Shown: positions 16,292-25,217 of the stretch, piece by piece
How positions within the stretch are numbered: the first letter of the stretch is position 1
How the letters are laid out: each line of letters opens with the position of its first letter
Origin: Bacillus carboniphilus
GTDB lineage: Bacteria > Bacillota > Bacilli > Bacillales > JC228
Direction: 5' to 3'
DNA length: 64,000 nt
Assembly: GCF_039522365.1 (NCBI RefSeq)
Contig: NZ_BAAADJ010000011.1
Coordinates: 57,432 to 121,431 of the forward strand
Translations under genes and position numbers: made by a program
Notes under the pieces: model-generated
Seen by the model: only the letters and a program-made list of their open reading frames with translations
What the model was told of the DNA's origin: nothing
Database searches by the model: none

Positions 16292-16768
16292 ATGGCTCAG
16301 ACCATTTTGATATCTTTATCCATCATTCTGATTTTGTTTTTTGTAATTGTTCCTAAACATTTGCATGTTTTTGAATGGCTGATTGTGATTTTAACCATTG
16401 AGTTTATCTTTACAAGCTATACTTCTATCCTCCATATGAACGTTAAAGTCTGGGAGATTTCTCCCTCTACTTTCGATTTTTTAGCTTTTAGAGTATTTGA
16501 AACTGTGACAGTACCTGTTCTTTACCTTATTGTAATGAACTGGGTTTCTTTTCTTTCTAATTGGATGAAAAGAACGGGGATCATGCTTATGGGGGCTGTC
16601 TTACTCGTACTGTTAGAGTGGACCCTTGTCAAATCCAATGTTATTACATATGTGAATTGGAGTATGTGGGTTTCATTTTTATTTTTCTCACTTTATTTTC
16701 CAATATTGGTTTTGATAATGAAGGGGTATCATCATATTTTGCAAAGAGAGGGGATTGTTAAGAGGTGA
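16292..16768 (+). CDS. Small integral membrane protein, unknown (CBO0543-like context)
   Basis: Predicted membrane protein of 158 residues with about five hydrophobic segments and a short basic tail. I see no catalytic motif. ATG 16292 lies 12 bases after AAAGGTG; an earlier GTG at 16277 has no ribosome site. Its stop overlaps the start of the next gene (GTGA), which encodes a similar-sized membrane protein of the CBO0543 group, so the pair is probably made together. It may itself be a divergent member of the same group. Confidence 0.7.
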   Translation: MAQTILISLSIILILFFVIVPKHLHVFEWLIVILTIEFIFTSYTSILHMNVKVWEISPSTFDFLAFRVFETVTVPVLYLIVMNWVSFLSNWMKRTGIMLMGAVLLVLLEWTLVKSNVITYVNWSMWVSFLFFSLYFPILVLIMKGYHHILQREGIVKR

Positions 16769-17274
16769 TTCTCCCGGAGAAATTTGATCAAAATGAATGG
16801 TTTATAATACTATCCTTCCTATTTGTCCTCTGTTTGCTATATTTTCTTCCCAACCGTTTCCCATTAAGTCTTCGGATAATGGTATTTGTATTTGCTTCTT
16901 CTGTTGGAAGGCTGACTGACCGTTATTTAGCAGGTCCCAATTTTGACCTATATGACATTATGGACACGGGTAGATACGACCTTTTTGACTCTTTAACCTA
17001 TTTTTTATATGCACTATTTGCACTTCTGTTTGTATATGGTTTTGAAAAACTGAATATTAAAGGGTTTTATACAATTCTTTACCTTGTCTTATGCACCACT
17101 GCTGGAACCACATTTGAATGGCTTTCCGTTCAATACAATGTGTTCACCTTCCATGGATGGAAATCTCAGTACTCCTTTATTTTTTATTTAATCATTCAGT
17201 CATTTACATTACTTTTTTATACGTATGTTCGAGAGGTTTACATGAAAATAACAGACAAAAATGTTTTAAGTTAA
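16765..17274 (+). CDS. CBO0543 family membrane protein
   Basis: 169 residues, about five membrane segments, function unknown. It resembles the CBO0543 group of Bacilli and Clostridia: a mid-protein Asp-rich loop (LYDIMDTGRYDLFDS) and the conserved FEWLSVQYNVFTFHGWKSQ-like region before the last segments. The start is GTG 16765, overlapping the previous stop by four bases, which suggests translational coupling. No regulatory site is visible in front of it. Confidence 0.75.
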   Translation: MILPEKFDQNEWFIILSFLFVLCLLYFLPNRFPLSLRIMVFVFASSVGRLTDRYLAGPNFDLYDIMDTGRYDLFDSLTYFLYALFALLFVYGFEKLNIKGFYTILYLVLCTTAGTTFEWLSVQYNVFTFHGWKSQYSFIFYLIIQSFTLLFYTYVREVYMKITDKNVLS

Positions 17275-17356
17275 CCATCGCATTTTTTTCCAAGTAAAAA
17301 AATTTAATTATGGCTAAGAATATTAAAGCCATCCGATTTTTATTAGGAGGAATCTT

Positions 17357-17500
17357 ATGTCTGACAAATGCTTTTACTGTTCAAAAGAAAATGCTGAAAA
17401 TGAGTTTCACTATGTAACCTTCCAATCCTCAACGATTGAAAGAGAGGAAAAGCTCTGTGATGATTGTTATGAGGATTGGCTTCATGGAATTAAAGAATAA
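17357..17500 (+). CDS. Tiny two-CxxC zinc-binding protein
   Basis: A 47-residue reading frame with TAGGAGG six bases before ATG. It begins MSDKCFYCSKENAENEF and ends with LCDDCYEDWLHGIKE, so two CxxC knuckles about 28 residues apart could hold one zinc ion as a zinc ribbon. No known family comes to mind. The strong ribosome site and paired cysteines argue that it is real. It follows the CBO0543 gene by 82 bases and ends before a hairpin at 17511-17540. Confidence 0.7.
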   Translation: MSDKCFYCSKENAENEFHYVTFQSSTIEREEKLCDDCYEDWLHGIKE

Positions 17501-17510
17501 GAAGGATAAA

Positions 17511-17540
17511 AAGCCGGTTGTGTATATATCACTCCGGCTT
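17511..17540. terminator. Terminator between the zinc protein and HD-domain genes
   Basis: AAGCCGG and CCGGCTT arms around a 16-base loop; a T run follows on the minus strand, so it serves mainly the HD-domain gene. Confidence 0.65.
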
Positions 17541-17541
17541 A

Positions 17542-18072
17542 TTAGGTCATAGTGGACTCAATAAGAAATTGATTTATTTGTTGATCAAGTTGTTTTATCA
17601 AACGTATTTCCTTTTGGCGGTCGATGTTTCGATAATGATGTCCGTCACCAGGTTGTTTATCCTTTTCATCCGCCAAATGTACAACCATTTGCAATGGAGT
17701 CAACTTATACTCTCCTTCAGGCAATGCCGATTCAGTATGAAATAAAACAGCGAGTGATATTTCCTTGGCCACTTTCCTATCTTCACCTAAGCGTACTAGT
17801 AACTTGTGAGCCCTTTCTGCCCCCTTGATTGGGTGTATATCATGGTTACGGTACTGTTCATAGTCCCATTCTCCATCTTGATACCACTCATAATGTCCAA
17901 TATCGTGTAGGAGTCCCGCCTTTGCAGCCCAGTCAGGATTTACTCCGTAATTTTCTGCTAAACGAAAAGCATGATAAGCCACTGAAATGGCATGGGCCAT
18001 CCCTGACCTTCTAACATACTTCTGTGTGATTGCATGTTCGTATATCTCTATAAGTGTGACCCTCCCTACCAA
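17542..18072 (-). CDS. HD-domain phosphohydrolase
   Basis: Metal-dependent phosphohydrolase of the HD superfamily, acting on a nucleotide or similar phosphate ester. The metal ligands are visible: H in GMAHAISVAYH, HD in AGLLHDIGHYEW and later H in AVLFHTESALPEG, and a closing VVHLADEKDKQ with the last aspartate. I chose TTG 18072, eight bases behind AAAGGAGG, giving 176 residues beginning MVGRVTLIEIY; the open frame extends to 18135 but the added part is polar and lacks a site. Single gene with its own terminator. Confidence 0.83.
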   Translation of the reverse strand: MVGRVTLIEIYEHAITQKYVRRSGMAHAISVAYHAFRLAENYGVNPDWAAKAGLLHDIGHYEWYQDGEWDYEQYRNHDIHPIKGAERAHKLLVRLGEDRKVAKEISLAVLFHTESALPEGEYKLTPLQMVVHLADEKDKQPGDGHHYRNIDRQKEIRLIKQLDQQINQFLIESTMT

Positions 18073-18266
18073 TATCGATTCCTCCTTTGTGGTTAAAATT
18101 ATCGATATATTATCATTCTTCTTCTTTGTAATCAATGTAAAATAATGGCTGATACATCTTAAGTCTTAGTTAAAATTAAGTCTTATGCTCAATTTCGAAT
18201 ATTCAATATCCTGTTAATCTGGTATTATATTAGGAAATATGAAATTGTTTTTTAGGGGTAGAGACT

Positions 18267-18818
18267 ATGATGGGGGAACGAAGGGTCTATTTATTATTAA
18301 CGGATACCGGGACTTTACTTGGGAAGTTGATTAAGTCTTATACCGGAAAACCGTTTAATCATGTTTCACTTTCCATGGATGAAGAACTAACTGAGGTCTT
18401 TAGTTTTGGGAGAAAAAGACCACATAACCCTTTTATCGGAGGGTTTGTGAAGGAGAACCTTCAGACACGTATCTTTAAAGGGGCTAAATGTGCGATTTAC
18501 GAATGTTCTGTCACTGAACAGCAATATGATAACATTCGAGACATCATACAAGAAATTGAAAAAAGAAAACATGAACTACGTTATAACTTTCTAGGGTTGT
18601 TTGGAGTCATGTTTAATCGAAGGTACGACAGGGAGGATGCTTTCTTTTGTTCTCAGTTTGTCGCAACAGTATTAAAGCAAGCTGAAGTCATAGATTTAGT
18701 AAAACCACTTAACTTAATTACACCTCATGACTTGCAGGAACTGTCTCAGTTTCACTTAATTTACCAGGGGAACCTAAACAATTATGAAAAGATAGAGATA
18801 AAGGGAGTTATCGCTTAA
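18267..18818 (+). CDS. Permuted papain-like (YiiX/NlpC-P60 type) hydrolase, putative
   Basis: 183-residue protein that looks like a small cysteine hydrolase of the permuted NlpC/P60 class. A histidine in the N-terminal KPFNHVSLSMD and a cysteine in DAFFCSQFVATVLKQ (about residue 130) are in the positions of the catalytic pair in YiiX/YaeF-like proteins. There is no signal peptide. Substrate unknown; relatives act on amide or thioester bonds. Two adjacent ATG codons (18267, 18270) follow AGGGGTAGA. Proposed function is by motif only. Confidence 0.65.
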   Translation: MMGERRVYLLLTDTGTLLGKLIKSYTGKPFNHVSLSMDEELTEVFSFGRKRPHNPFIGGFVKENLQTRIFKGAKCAIYECSVTEQQYDNIRDIIQEIEKRKHELRYNFLGLFGVMFNRRYDREDAFFCSQFVATVLKQAEVIDLVKPLNLITPHDLQELSQFHLIYQGNLNNYEKIEIKGVIA

Positions 18819-18827
18819 TGTAATGAA

Positions 18828-18852
18828 AAAACCACGCTCTAAACGTGGTTTT
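18828..18852. terminator. Bidirectional terminator
   Basis: AAAACCACG and CGTGGTTTT arms with a seven-base loop between converging genes; it overlaps the stop of the helicase gene. Confidence 0.85.
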
Positions 18853-21073
18853 CTTTATATTCAATACACTCTAAAACTCCCGCCTCTATGCACGTTGAGA
18901 TCGACAACTTCTTTATACCACTAGGAAATTGAATATGAATGAAATCATTTTCTATACTCTTAATTTCTCCAATTCCAAACATGCGGTGCCTGATCTTTTC
19001 TCCATTTTTTAAAAGACTCTCTTCTTTTATTGCATTAGTACCATTAGAGTCCTTCAACACTGTATCTTTCTTTACCTTTTGCGATTCTTTCTGCTTAATT
19101 ACATTGGGTGGGTTTATAATATCTCGTACATCACTTACAAACAATGATTCTTTACAGCGAACACCATTTTTTTCTTCATAGGTTAATAATTCTAACTCCC
19201 TCTTCGCTCTTGTCATACCGACATAAAAAAGGCGGGCTGCTTCTTCCATCTTATCTAAGTTTCCCTTTTCCTCCATTTTTATATCATCATGAGAGGGAAT
19301 CATTCCATCTACTAAATCAACGAGATAAACTCTATTAAACTCTAAACCTTTAGAGCTATGGAATGTTGATAAGGTAACAGCACTTTGCTTCTTATTTATA
19401 GCTGCTGTCTTCATTACTTTCTCTAAATGTTGAAGTCGAGTTGCAAACTCTTCCATTGTATCTAGAGTAACTGCAATTTCCTCTAACGTATTTAAAATGC
19501 CCAATAAGTTTTCTTTTCTAAACCCTAAACGTTCACACATCTTCTCTAGCGCTTTCTCATAACCAAGCTTTGTCCTAATTATTTGGATAACCTCAAGTGG
19601 AGGAGCACCTCTCATCTCACGAAATAATTGTTTACATCTTTTGATTTGCTTTACTTGATATTCTTGCAGCTCCACTTTCTCCAATAAATTATCAAAAACT
19701 GACTTTTGATTCTGCACGTTTGTTAGCTCCGTCATTTGTTGTTTTGTAATGTATGCGTTGAACTTTGTGTATATCTTCTCCAGAATATCTACTCTCTTAT
19801 CTGTAAAGGTCATCCTCATAAAATTGAGAATATCCTTCACTACCCAATGTGAGAAGAAGCGATGGTCGGTATCCTTAATATAGAACGGAATTTTCGACAG
19901 GTCCATTTCATTTACAAGTTGTATAGACGAAGAATTATTGCGGTACAAAATCGCCACTTCACCTAGGTTATCCTCTTCTAAGATTTGTTGAACAATATAT
20001 TTGACTTGTATCTTGTCGCTAGAAAACCTTCTAATTTTTACCTGTTGAAATGGGGGGTTCGTAGTAAACATTTCTTTTTCATACCGCTTCTTATTTCTTT
20101 TAATGAATTGGTTAGCTACTTCTACAATCTCTTTAGAAGATCGAAAATTTTGTTCCATTAACAAAATTTTCGCCTGGGGATAGACCTTTTTAAAATCTAA
20201 TAAGTATTGTGGTTCGGCTGCCCTCCACGTATAAATAGATTGATCATCATCAGCAACAACACATATATTTTGATGTTCTTTGACTAGCTTCTCTACAATA
20301 AGATGCTGGACTAGAGATGTATCCTGACTTTCATCTGTTAGGACGTACTTAAATTTTCTTTGATAACGGGAAAGAAGTTCAGGATCTTCATTTAGAGCTT
20401 TAAGGGCTACTGTGAGCATATCATCATAATCTAATAACAAATGGTTGCTGGCACTGTTTTTAAACTCTTCATACCGGCTCACAATTTCGGTTACATTCGG
20501 AATGGAACATTCGATAGAAGACCATTGCTCCTTAGCTACCAGCTTGTTCTTTAAAAAACTTATAAAAGATGTCAATTCCTCTAATTGATCTTCCGTAATA
20601 TTTTCACTATGACGCTCATAATAAAGTTGCTTTAGAATCAGTTTTTTGTTTAGAGGAACGATAGCTGTGCCTATTTCTACCTTATTTTGAAGACTGTCTT
20701 CCCCTTCTATTAAAAGGTAGCTTGTACTCGACCTTTTTAAATACTCCCTTACAATTTTAAAGGCTAAGCTGTGTATCGTTGAAAAGCTTACTGTTTCCGA
20801 AGGATAGGTTGGAAAGAATTGCGAGAACCGCTCTTTCATGTCCCTAGCTGATTCGCGACTAAATGTAATGGCTAGTATGCTAGAAGGCTTAACTTGTTTG
20901 ACCTCTATTAAATAACCAATTCTCATAATAATAGTTGTTGTTTTTCCAGAACCTGGAGACGCCAAAAGAAGAAGCGGTCCTTTCGTTTGAAGGACTGCTT
21001 CTTTCTGTACTTTATTTAATGAAACACCTATGTCTGATTTCTTTTTTTCAAAAAAAGCTTCCTTGCCATTCAT
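18839..21073 (-). CDS. UvrD/PcrA-like superfamily 1 DNA helicase
   Basis: ATP-dependent 3'-5' DNA helicase, 744 residues. Motifs in order: Q motif LNKVQKEAVL (about 19-28), Walker A ASPGSGKTTT (38-47), LAITFSRESARDMKERF, Walker B with TDESQD, the QNFRSSKEIVEVAN element, STFHSSKGLEFNRVYL, and FYVGMTRAKRELELL. The last 60 residues (IRHRMFGIGEIKSIENDFIH) form a small beta-rich Tudor/KOW-like domain like the C-terminus of PcrA that binds RNA polymerase. It is longer in the middle and shorter at the C-terminus than housekeeping PcrA, so I take it as a paralogue. AAGGGG precedes ATG 21073. Confidence 0.88.
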   Translation of the reverse strand: MNGKEAFFEKKKSDIGVSLNKVQKEAVLQTKGPLLLLASPGSGKTTTIIMRIGYLIEVKQVKPSSILAITFSRESARDMKERFSQFFPTYPSETVSFSTIHSLAFKIVREYLKRSSTSYLLIEGEDSLQNKVEIGTAIVPLNKKLILKQLYYERHSENITEDQLEELTSFISFLKNKLVAKEQWSSIECSIPNVTEIVSRYEEFKNSASNHLLLDYDDMLTVALKALNEDPELLSRYQRKFKYVLTDESQDTSLVQHLIVEKLVKEHQNICVVADDDQSIYTWRAAEPQYLLDFKKVYPQAKILLMEQNFRSSKEIVEVANQFIKRNKKRYEKEMFTTNPPFQQVKIRRFSSDKIQVKYIVQQILEEDNLGEVAILYRNNSSSIQLVNEMDLSKIPFYIKDTDHRFFSHWVVKDILNFMRMTFTDKRVDILEKIYTKFNAYITKQQMTELTNVQNQKSVFDNLLEKVELQEYQVKQIKRCKQLFREMRGAPPLEVIQIIRTKLGYEKALEKMCERLGFRKENLLGILNTLEEIAVTLDTMEEFATRLQHLEKVMKTAAINKKQSAVTLSTFHSSKGLEFNRVYLVDLVDGMIPSHDDIKMEEKGNLDKMEEAARLFYVGMTRAKRELELLTYEEKNGVRCKESLFVSDVRDIINPPNVIKQKESQKVKKDTVLKDSNGTNAIKEESLLKNGEKIRHRMFGIGEIKSIENDFIHIQFPSGIKKLSISTCIEAGVLECIEYKENHV

Positions 21074-21165
21074 TTCTATACCCCTTAATCTATTTAACTA
21101 TGTTTTTCTGTACTAATTTCTATTATAACCCTAATATCTCTGACGGAAATGTGAAGACACTTTTT

Positions 21166-21214
21166 AACAAATAAGCAATAAGGTGTATCATTACCACCTT
21201 ATTGCTTATTTGTT
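21166..21214 (-). terminator. Terminator of the DUF3231 gene
   Basis: Nearly perfect long arms, AACAAATAAGCAATAAGGT at 21166-21184 and its complement at 21196-21214, overlapping the stop codon. On the minus strand T-rich sequence follows (TTAAAAAG complement). Confidence 0.8.
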
Positions 21215-22216
21215 CTTCTTCACCAGTGTCCGGCGATCTATTGCTAATGGAGGTTGCTCCATCCATCCATACTTTATTAATAAATTTGCTCCATCTTCAG
21301 CATATAGCCCCATCTCTGCTATTAGCATTGCATATTGCACGGCCAAGTCTCTTCTTTGGGATACCGCTAACCCCGCTCCATAAAAACCGAGTGAGGCAGA
21401 GACAAGAGATACAATGTGATATAACATGAACTTTTCCGAGAAAGGGGCCAATGTTGAATCAGAAACTTCAGACTCCCATCTTTGTGGTGCTGGTAAGTTC
21501 TCATCTAATAAATAGGAATCGAAAACTCCAACATGTTTTTTACATAGCTCTGCTCCACGAATAAAATACTTTTGCACGTCTTTTGTCTTCGTAACTTGCG
21601 CAAAGGCTAATTCCAACACTATTTTAATTATGGTCTTCTTCGTATTAAAAAATAAACCTGTAATTTCTACAGCATTGAGCGGTCTTTTCTTTCCAATCCA
21701 GCCATTTAAATAATTTTGTTGGTTCACAAAGTCTATTTCTTTATTTCCATAAATGACTGGTGGTTTACTTAGAATCCCTCTTTTAAGCATAATGTCAGAA
21801 ATTTGATTAAATAACTCCATCGATTCTTTATTACACTGAGTAAAATACCCTCTTTGATCTTCTCTCACTGAATTCCCAAGTGCTCCTGCATAACCTGTCA
21901 TACCATGTAATGTCATAACATACATATACACCATTATAAGGTCATCTGAAAGAAGTGGTGGCGCCCCTAGATTCACATCTTCCTCTGTAAATCCAATTGG
22001 AGTTGGGAATTGGTCTTTTTGAAAAAAAGCCTTAATCTTTTCTAAATGTGATTTTGATAGGTCAGAAGCGAACTCTAAAATACGACGATATTCCTGGTCC
22101 TTCATATACTCCAAGATATGGGAAAGGAAGCAAGCTGCCATGCTATCGTTCATATATTGTGTCCACAGATTTGCTATTTCTGAGGCGCAGAGTGGTTGAC
22201 TTGTATTCTCTTCCAT
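21206..22216 (-). CDS. DUF3231 family protein
   Basis: 336-residue cytoplasmic protein of the DUF3231 family, common in Bacillus and thought to have two repeats of a ferritin-like or DUF3231 helical unit; function unknown. The duplicated pattern is visible: a first half containing SHILEYMKDQEYRRILEFA and DDLIMVYMYVMTLHGMTGY and a second with FMLYHIVSLVSASLGFYGAG. The start is ATG 22216 behind GAGGTGA; the open frame extends 43 codons further without a ribosome site. The gene has its own strong terminator. Confidence 0.87.
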   Translation of the reverse strand: MEENTSQPLCASEIANLWTQYMNDSMAACFLSHILEYMKDQEYRRILEFASDLSKSHLEKIKAFFQKDQFPTPIGFTEEDVNLGAPPLLSDDLIMVYMYVMTLHGMTGYAGALGNSVREDQRGYFTQCNKESMELFNQISDIMLKRGILSKPPVIYGNKEIDFVNQQNYLNGWIGKKRPLNAVEITGLFFNTKKTIIKIVLELAFAQVTKTKDVQKYFIRGAELCKKHVGVFDSYLLDENLPAPQRWESEVSDSTLAPFSEKFMLYHIVSLVSASLGFYGAGLAVSQRRDLAVQYAMLIAEMGLYAEDGANLLIKYGWMEQPPLAIDRRTLVKKNK

Positions 22217-22359
22217 GTGTTCACCTCGAGAGTCCGAATTGATTGAATATATACAGTTTGTGGAATAAGCCACATCCTTATGTATTAAATTCATAACATT
22301 ACACTCCGTAGAGGAATTTTCCCACTTTATGATTCCCCATCTCACTTACCTTTCCAAAA

Positions 22360-22388
22360 AGAAAACCCCTACTTTACGTAGGAGTATT
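22360..22388 (-). terminator. Terminator of the MFS exporter gene
   Basis: On the minus strand CCTAC and GTAGG arms with outer A-T pairs, followed by TTTTCTTTTT; it overlaps the stop codon. Confidence 0.7.
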
Positions 22389-23822
22389 TTCTTTCAATTC
22401 CTTATCATAATCTGGCGAGATTGCCTTTTTTATAAATAAAGCGATGCAAAATGCAACAATACACAAACCTAAAGCAAACCAATAGGCATGATGAACACCA
22501 ATTGTCATCGCATCATTTTTCACCTGTTCGGTTATAGGGTTTGCATGCTTTTCCAAATAGCTATTACTCCCTTGTGTCATAATACTGACAAACACCGAAA
22601 CCCCTAAAGCACCCGCAATCGGTTGCAAGGTATTGGAGATTGCTGTCCCATGAGGATACAAATTTTTAGGTAATTCATTTAAAGCATTCGTATGGGCAGG
22701 CATCATAATGGCTGAAATGGCCAACATGAGGACGATGTAAACCAGTATAAACGACCACAAAGGATAAGCTGGATTGATATTACTAAAGAAAATCATAACA
22801 CCCACTAAGACAATCGTTCCAGGTATCATTAGTTTCCTAGGGCCAAATTTATCGAACAACGTACCCATTACAGGAGACATTAAGCCGTTTAATAAAGCCC
22901 CTGGTAAAAGCAATAATCCAGCAACCTTTGCTGAATACCCAAGGGGACCTTGCAAATACATAGGCATAACGATTTCTGAAGCAAACATCGCCATAATGAC
23001 AATAACAAAAAGACTTACGCCACGAGCAAAATTCTTATATTTAAAAACTCTTACATCTAATAAAGGTTCTTTTAGTTTTAATTGCCTGATCACAAATAAA
23101 AAAAGGCTTAATAAGCTGATTGTGATAATTGTAATAATTTTTGTTGATGAGAAACCTTGTGAATGTTCACCCGCACTACTGAAGCCATACACAATACCTG
23201 CGATCCCTATTGATGAAAGGATTATAGATAATATATCTACTTTGGGACGTGTTACTTCACCAACATTCTGAAGGTATTTAAAGGCGAACAGAATAGAAAA
23301 TAGTGCAAATGGTATAACAAATATAAATAACCAACGCCAGCCAAATAAATCAACAATCACACCTGATAAGGTTGGACCAAGAGCTGGAGCAAACATAATC
23401 ACAAGTCCAAAAGTACCCATAATCTTCCCTCGTACTTCTGGTGGATATAATAGTAGCAAAGCATTCATAATAACCGGAATTAACAATCCAGTTCCAACTG
23501 CCTGGGTCATGCGCCCCGCCAGTAGCATAGGAAAGCTTATTGCACACGCTGCGATGGTTGTTCCAATCAAAAAGACTGTCATTACCCCTATGAACATTTG
23601 TCTCGTTGTGAACCATTGAATGAGGAGAGCTGAAATAGGCATTAGCACACCCATAACAAGCATGAATCCTGTAGCCATCCATTGTACAGTCGGAGCGTCA
23701 ATGTCAAATACATGCATTAACTCAGTTAAGGCAATGTTCAGTAAGGTTTCGTTTAATATGGCAAAGAAGGCACCAATCATAAATGTAATAAGTATAATTT
23801 TCGTGTTTACTTTTTGTTGCAT
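22374..23822 (-). CDS. MFS drug exporter, DHA2 family (LmrB/EmrB-like)
   Basis: Proton-driven multidrug efflux protein of 482 residues with 14 predicted membrane segments. DHA2 features: N-terminal TM1 ending LNETLLNIALTEL, VQWMATGFMLVMG after it, motif A-like region QWFTTRQMF, the motif C segment GPTLSGVIVD and a C-terminal ISNTLQPIAGALGVSVFVSIM. It is close in length and layout to B. subtilis LmrB (479 residues). ATG 23822 follows TTGGAGG. No regulator gene is adjacent, so induction cannot be judged. Substrates are unknown. Confidence 0.88.
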   Translation of the reverse strand: MQQKVNTKIILITFMIGAFFAILNETLLNIALTELMHVFDIDAPTVQWMATGFMLVMGVLMPISALLIQWFTTRQMFIGVMTVFLIGTTIAACAISFPMLLAGRMTQAVGTGLLIPVIMNALLLLYPPEVRGKIMGTFGLVIMFAPALGPTLSGVIVDLFGWRWLFIFVIPFALFSILFAFKYLQNVGEVTRPKVDILSIILSSIGIAGIVYGFSSAGEHSQGFSSTKIITIITISLLSLFLFVIRQLKLKEPLLDVRVFKYKNFARGVSLFVIVIMAMFASEIVMPMYLQGPLGYSAKVAGLLLLPGALLNGLMSPVMGTLFDKFGPRKLMIPGTIVLVGVMIFFSNINPAYPLWSFILVYIVLMLAISAIMMPAHTNALNELPKNLYPHGTAISNTLQPIAGALGVSVFVSIMTQGSNSYLEKHANPITEQVKNDAMTIGVHHAYWFALGLCIVAFCIALFIKKAISPDYDKELKENTPT

Positions 23823-23959
23823 GAAAATCCTCCAAATTCTATCGACTAGCGTACAGCCTACATTATCGTTCCATTTTTATTAGACTGGGATAATACATAA
23901 TCCGTTACCATGATTGTGGAATTTATCTAGAAGAGTTCTCTATTAAGATTACACAAGAA

Positions 23960-23987
23960 AGAAAAAGTAGAGCCATACAAGCTCTAC
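23960..23987 (-). terminator. Terminator of the topB-phosphatase-amidohydrolase operon
   Basis: GTAGAGC and GCTCTAC arms with a seven-base loop, then TTTTTCTTTC on the minus strand; overlaps the amidohydrolase stop. Confidence 0.85.
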
Positions 23988-25216
23988 TCATCATATTCTC
24001 CAACATTATCGAAAACAAGTCTTCCTTTATAAAAGACAGCTTTTCTGGCTGCCCTTCTAGCTACTGCTTCAGCTGAACAGCTTGCTTCTACGAATACAAC
24101 ATCACAATCTTCGCCTAATCTTGGCCATACTCGATCACCATCTTTATTCAGTGGAGTAACCCCGTCTGTAATAAACCCTAGAGCTTGTGATAAGGACTGT
24201 TCATCTACATACCTATAAAGTTCTGCCAGACGTCCTGCTTTTTCTAAATTATCACCATTCCCAAACGGGGACCAGTGGTCTGTCAAGCTATCCGTACCTA
24301 GTCCTACCTTTACACCTTTATCGTGTAAGAAAGGGATTGGCATGATGAATCCTCCAATTGGGACTGTGGATGTGATATCAATATGAAGTTGAGCAAATCT
24401 TTCAGCTAATTCTACTACTGCGTTAGATTGCTTACCTGCAAACCCAAATGCATGGCTAACCGTTACACGACCTTGCATACCTGCTTCTTCAGTAAGATCA
24501 GCAAGCCTATTCATTGTCGCAATGCCAATCTGCCCTCTATCATGAATGTGAATATCAATTTTGGCAGCTGCCTCAATCGCTATATCGATGATTGTGTGTA
24601 AGGATTTTTCCATATCCTCATCAACGGTTGCAGGGTCTACTCCTCCCACATAAGTAGCCCCTAATTTCATTGCTTCCCTCATTTCACTTTCCACCCCTGA
24701 ACGGAGTAAGCCATGCTGAGGGAATGCAACGACTTCATGAGATAATTTACCCGAGAAATTCTCTAATGCCATCATGGTTGCCTCTAAGTTCTTTAAGCCA
24801 ATAACTGGATCTATATTGCAATGGGTTCTTACATGGGTAGAACCGTGACTTAATAGAAGCCCTAATATTTTCTCTGCTCTATCTTGTGCAGTTGGAAGCT
24901 GTTTAGGAAGTAATTCCCGCTCCTCTTCCATCCTGCCTAAGATACTTCTGACTGGCCTAACAGCTTTCCATGGCCCCCCATAATAGGTTTTATCAATATG
25001 AATGTGCATTTCCTTAAAAGATGGAAGCATCAGGAGATTCTTCATATCTACTTTTGGTAAGTCCGTATTCAGTGTCGTTGCTGGTATCATCTCGGCAAAC
25101 TTCCCATTTTCTACGCGTATGTGGAACTTTTCGGTCTTTGTTGTCTGAACCAAATTACCTTCAAATTCATAACCCGTCTCTAAACTTACATTTGTTAGCC
25201 AAAACGATTGACTCAT
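23984..25216 (-). CDS. Cytosine deaminase-like amidohydrolase
   Basis: Metal-dependent hydrolase of the amidohydrolase superfamily, most like cytosine/isocytosine deaminases (CodA group). Metal and catalytic positions: HIHIDKT near residue 70, HVRTHCNID near 135, the HIHDRGQIG motif near 215, VSHAFGF near 245 and the late LGTDSLTDHWSPFGNGD. 410 residues from ATG 25216, which has GGAGAG about ten bases upstream; ATG 25225 is the alternative. It lies one base past the stop of the phosphatase gene and is the last gene of a three-gene run with topB. The exact base substrate is not shown by the sequence. Confidence 0.8.
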   Translation of the reverse strand: MSQSFWLTNVSLETGYEFEGNLVQTTKTEKFHIRVENGKFAEMIPATTLNTDLPKVDMKNLLMLPSFKEMHIHIDKTYYGGPWKAVRPVRSILGRMEEERELLPKQLPTAQDRAEKILGLLLSHGSTHVRTHCNIDPVIGLKNLEATMMALENFSGKLSHEVVAFPQHGLLRSGVESEMREAMKLGATYVGGVDPATVDEDMEKSLHTIIDIAIEAAAKIDIHIHDRGQIGIATMNRLADLTEEAGMQGRVTVSHAFGFAGKQSNAVVELAERFAQLHIDITSTVPIGGFIMPIPFLHDKGVKVGLGTDSLTDHWSPFGNGDNLEKAGRLAELYRYVDEQSLSQALGFITDGVTPLNKDGDRVWPRLGEDCDVVFVEASCSAEAVARRAARKAVFYKGRLVFDNVGEYDE

Positions 25217-25217
25217 G

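Noticed and set aside
16292..17274. Single split gene
   Set aside because: The two frames overlap by GTGA and each has a full set of membrane segments, so I treat them as two coupled genes.
22774..23271. 165-codon open frame on the plus strand
   Set aside because: Shadow of the DHA2 exporter gene; no ribosome site or motif.
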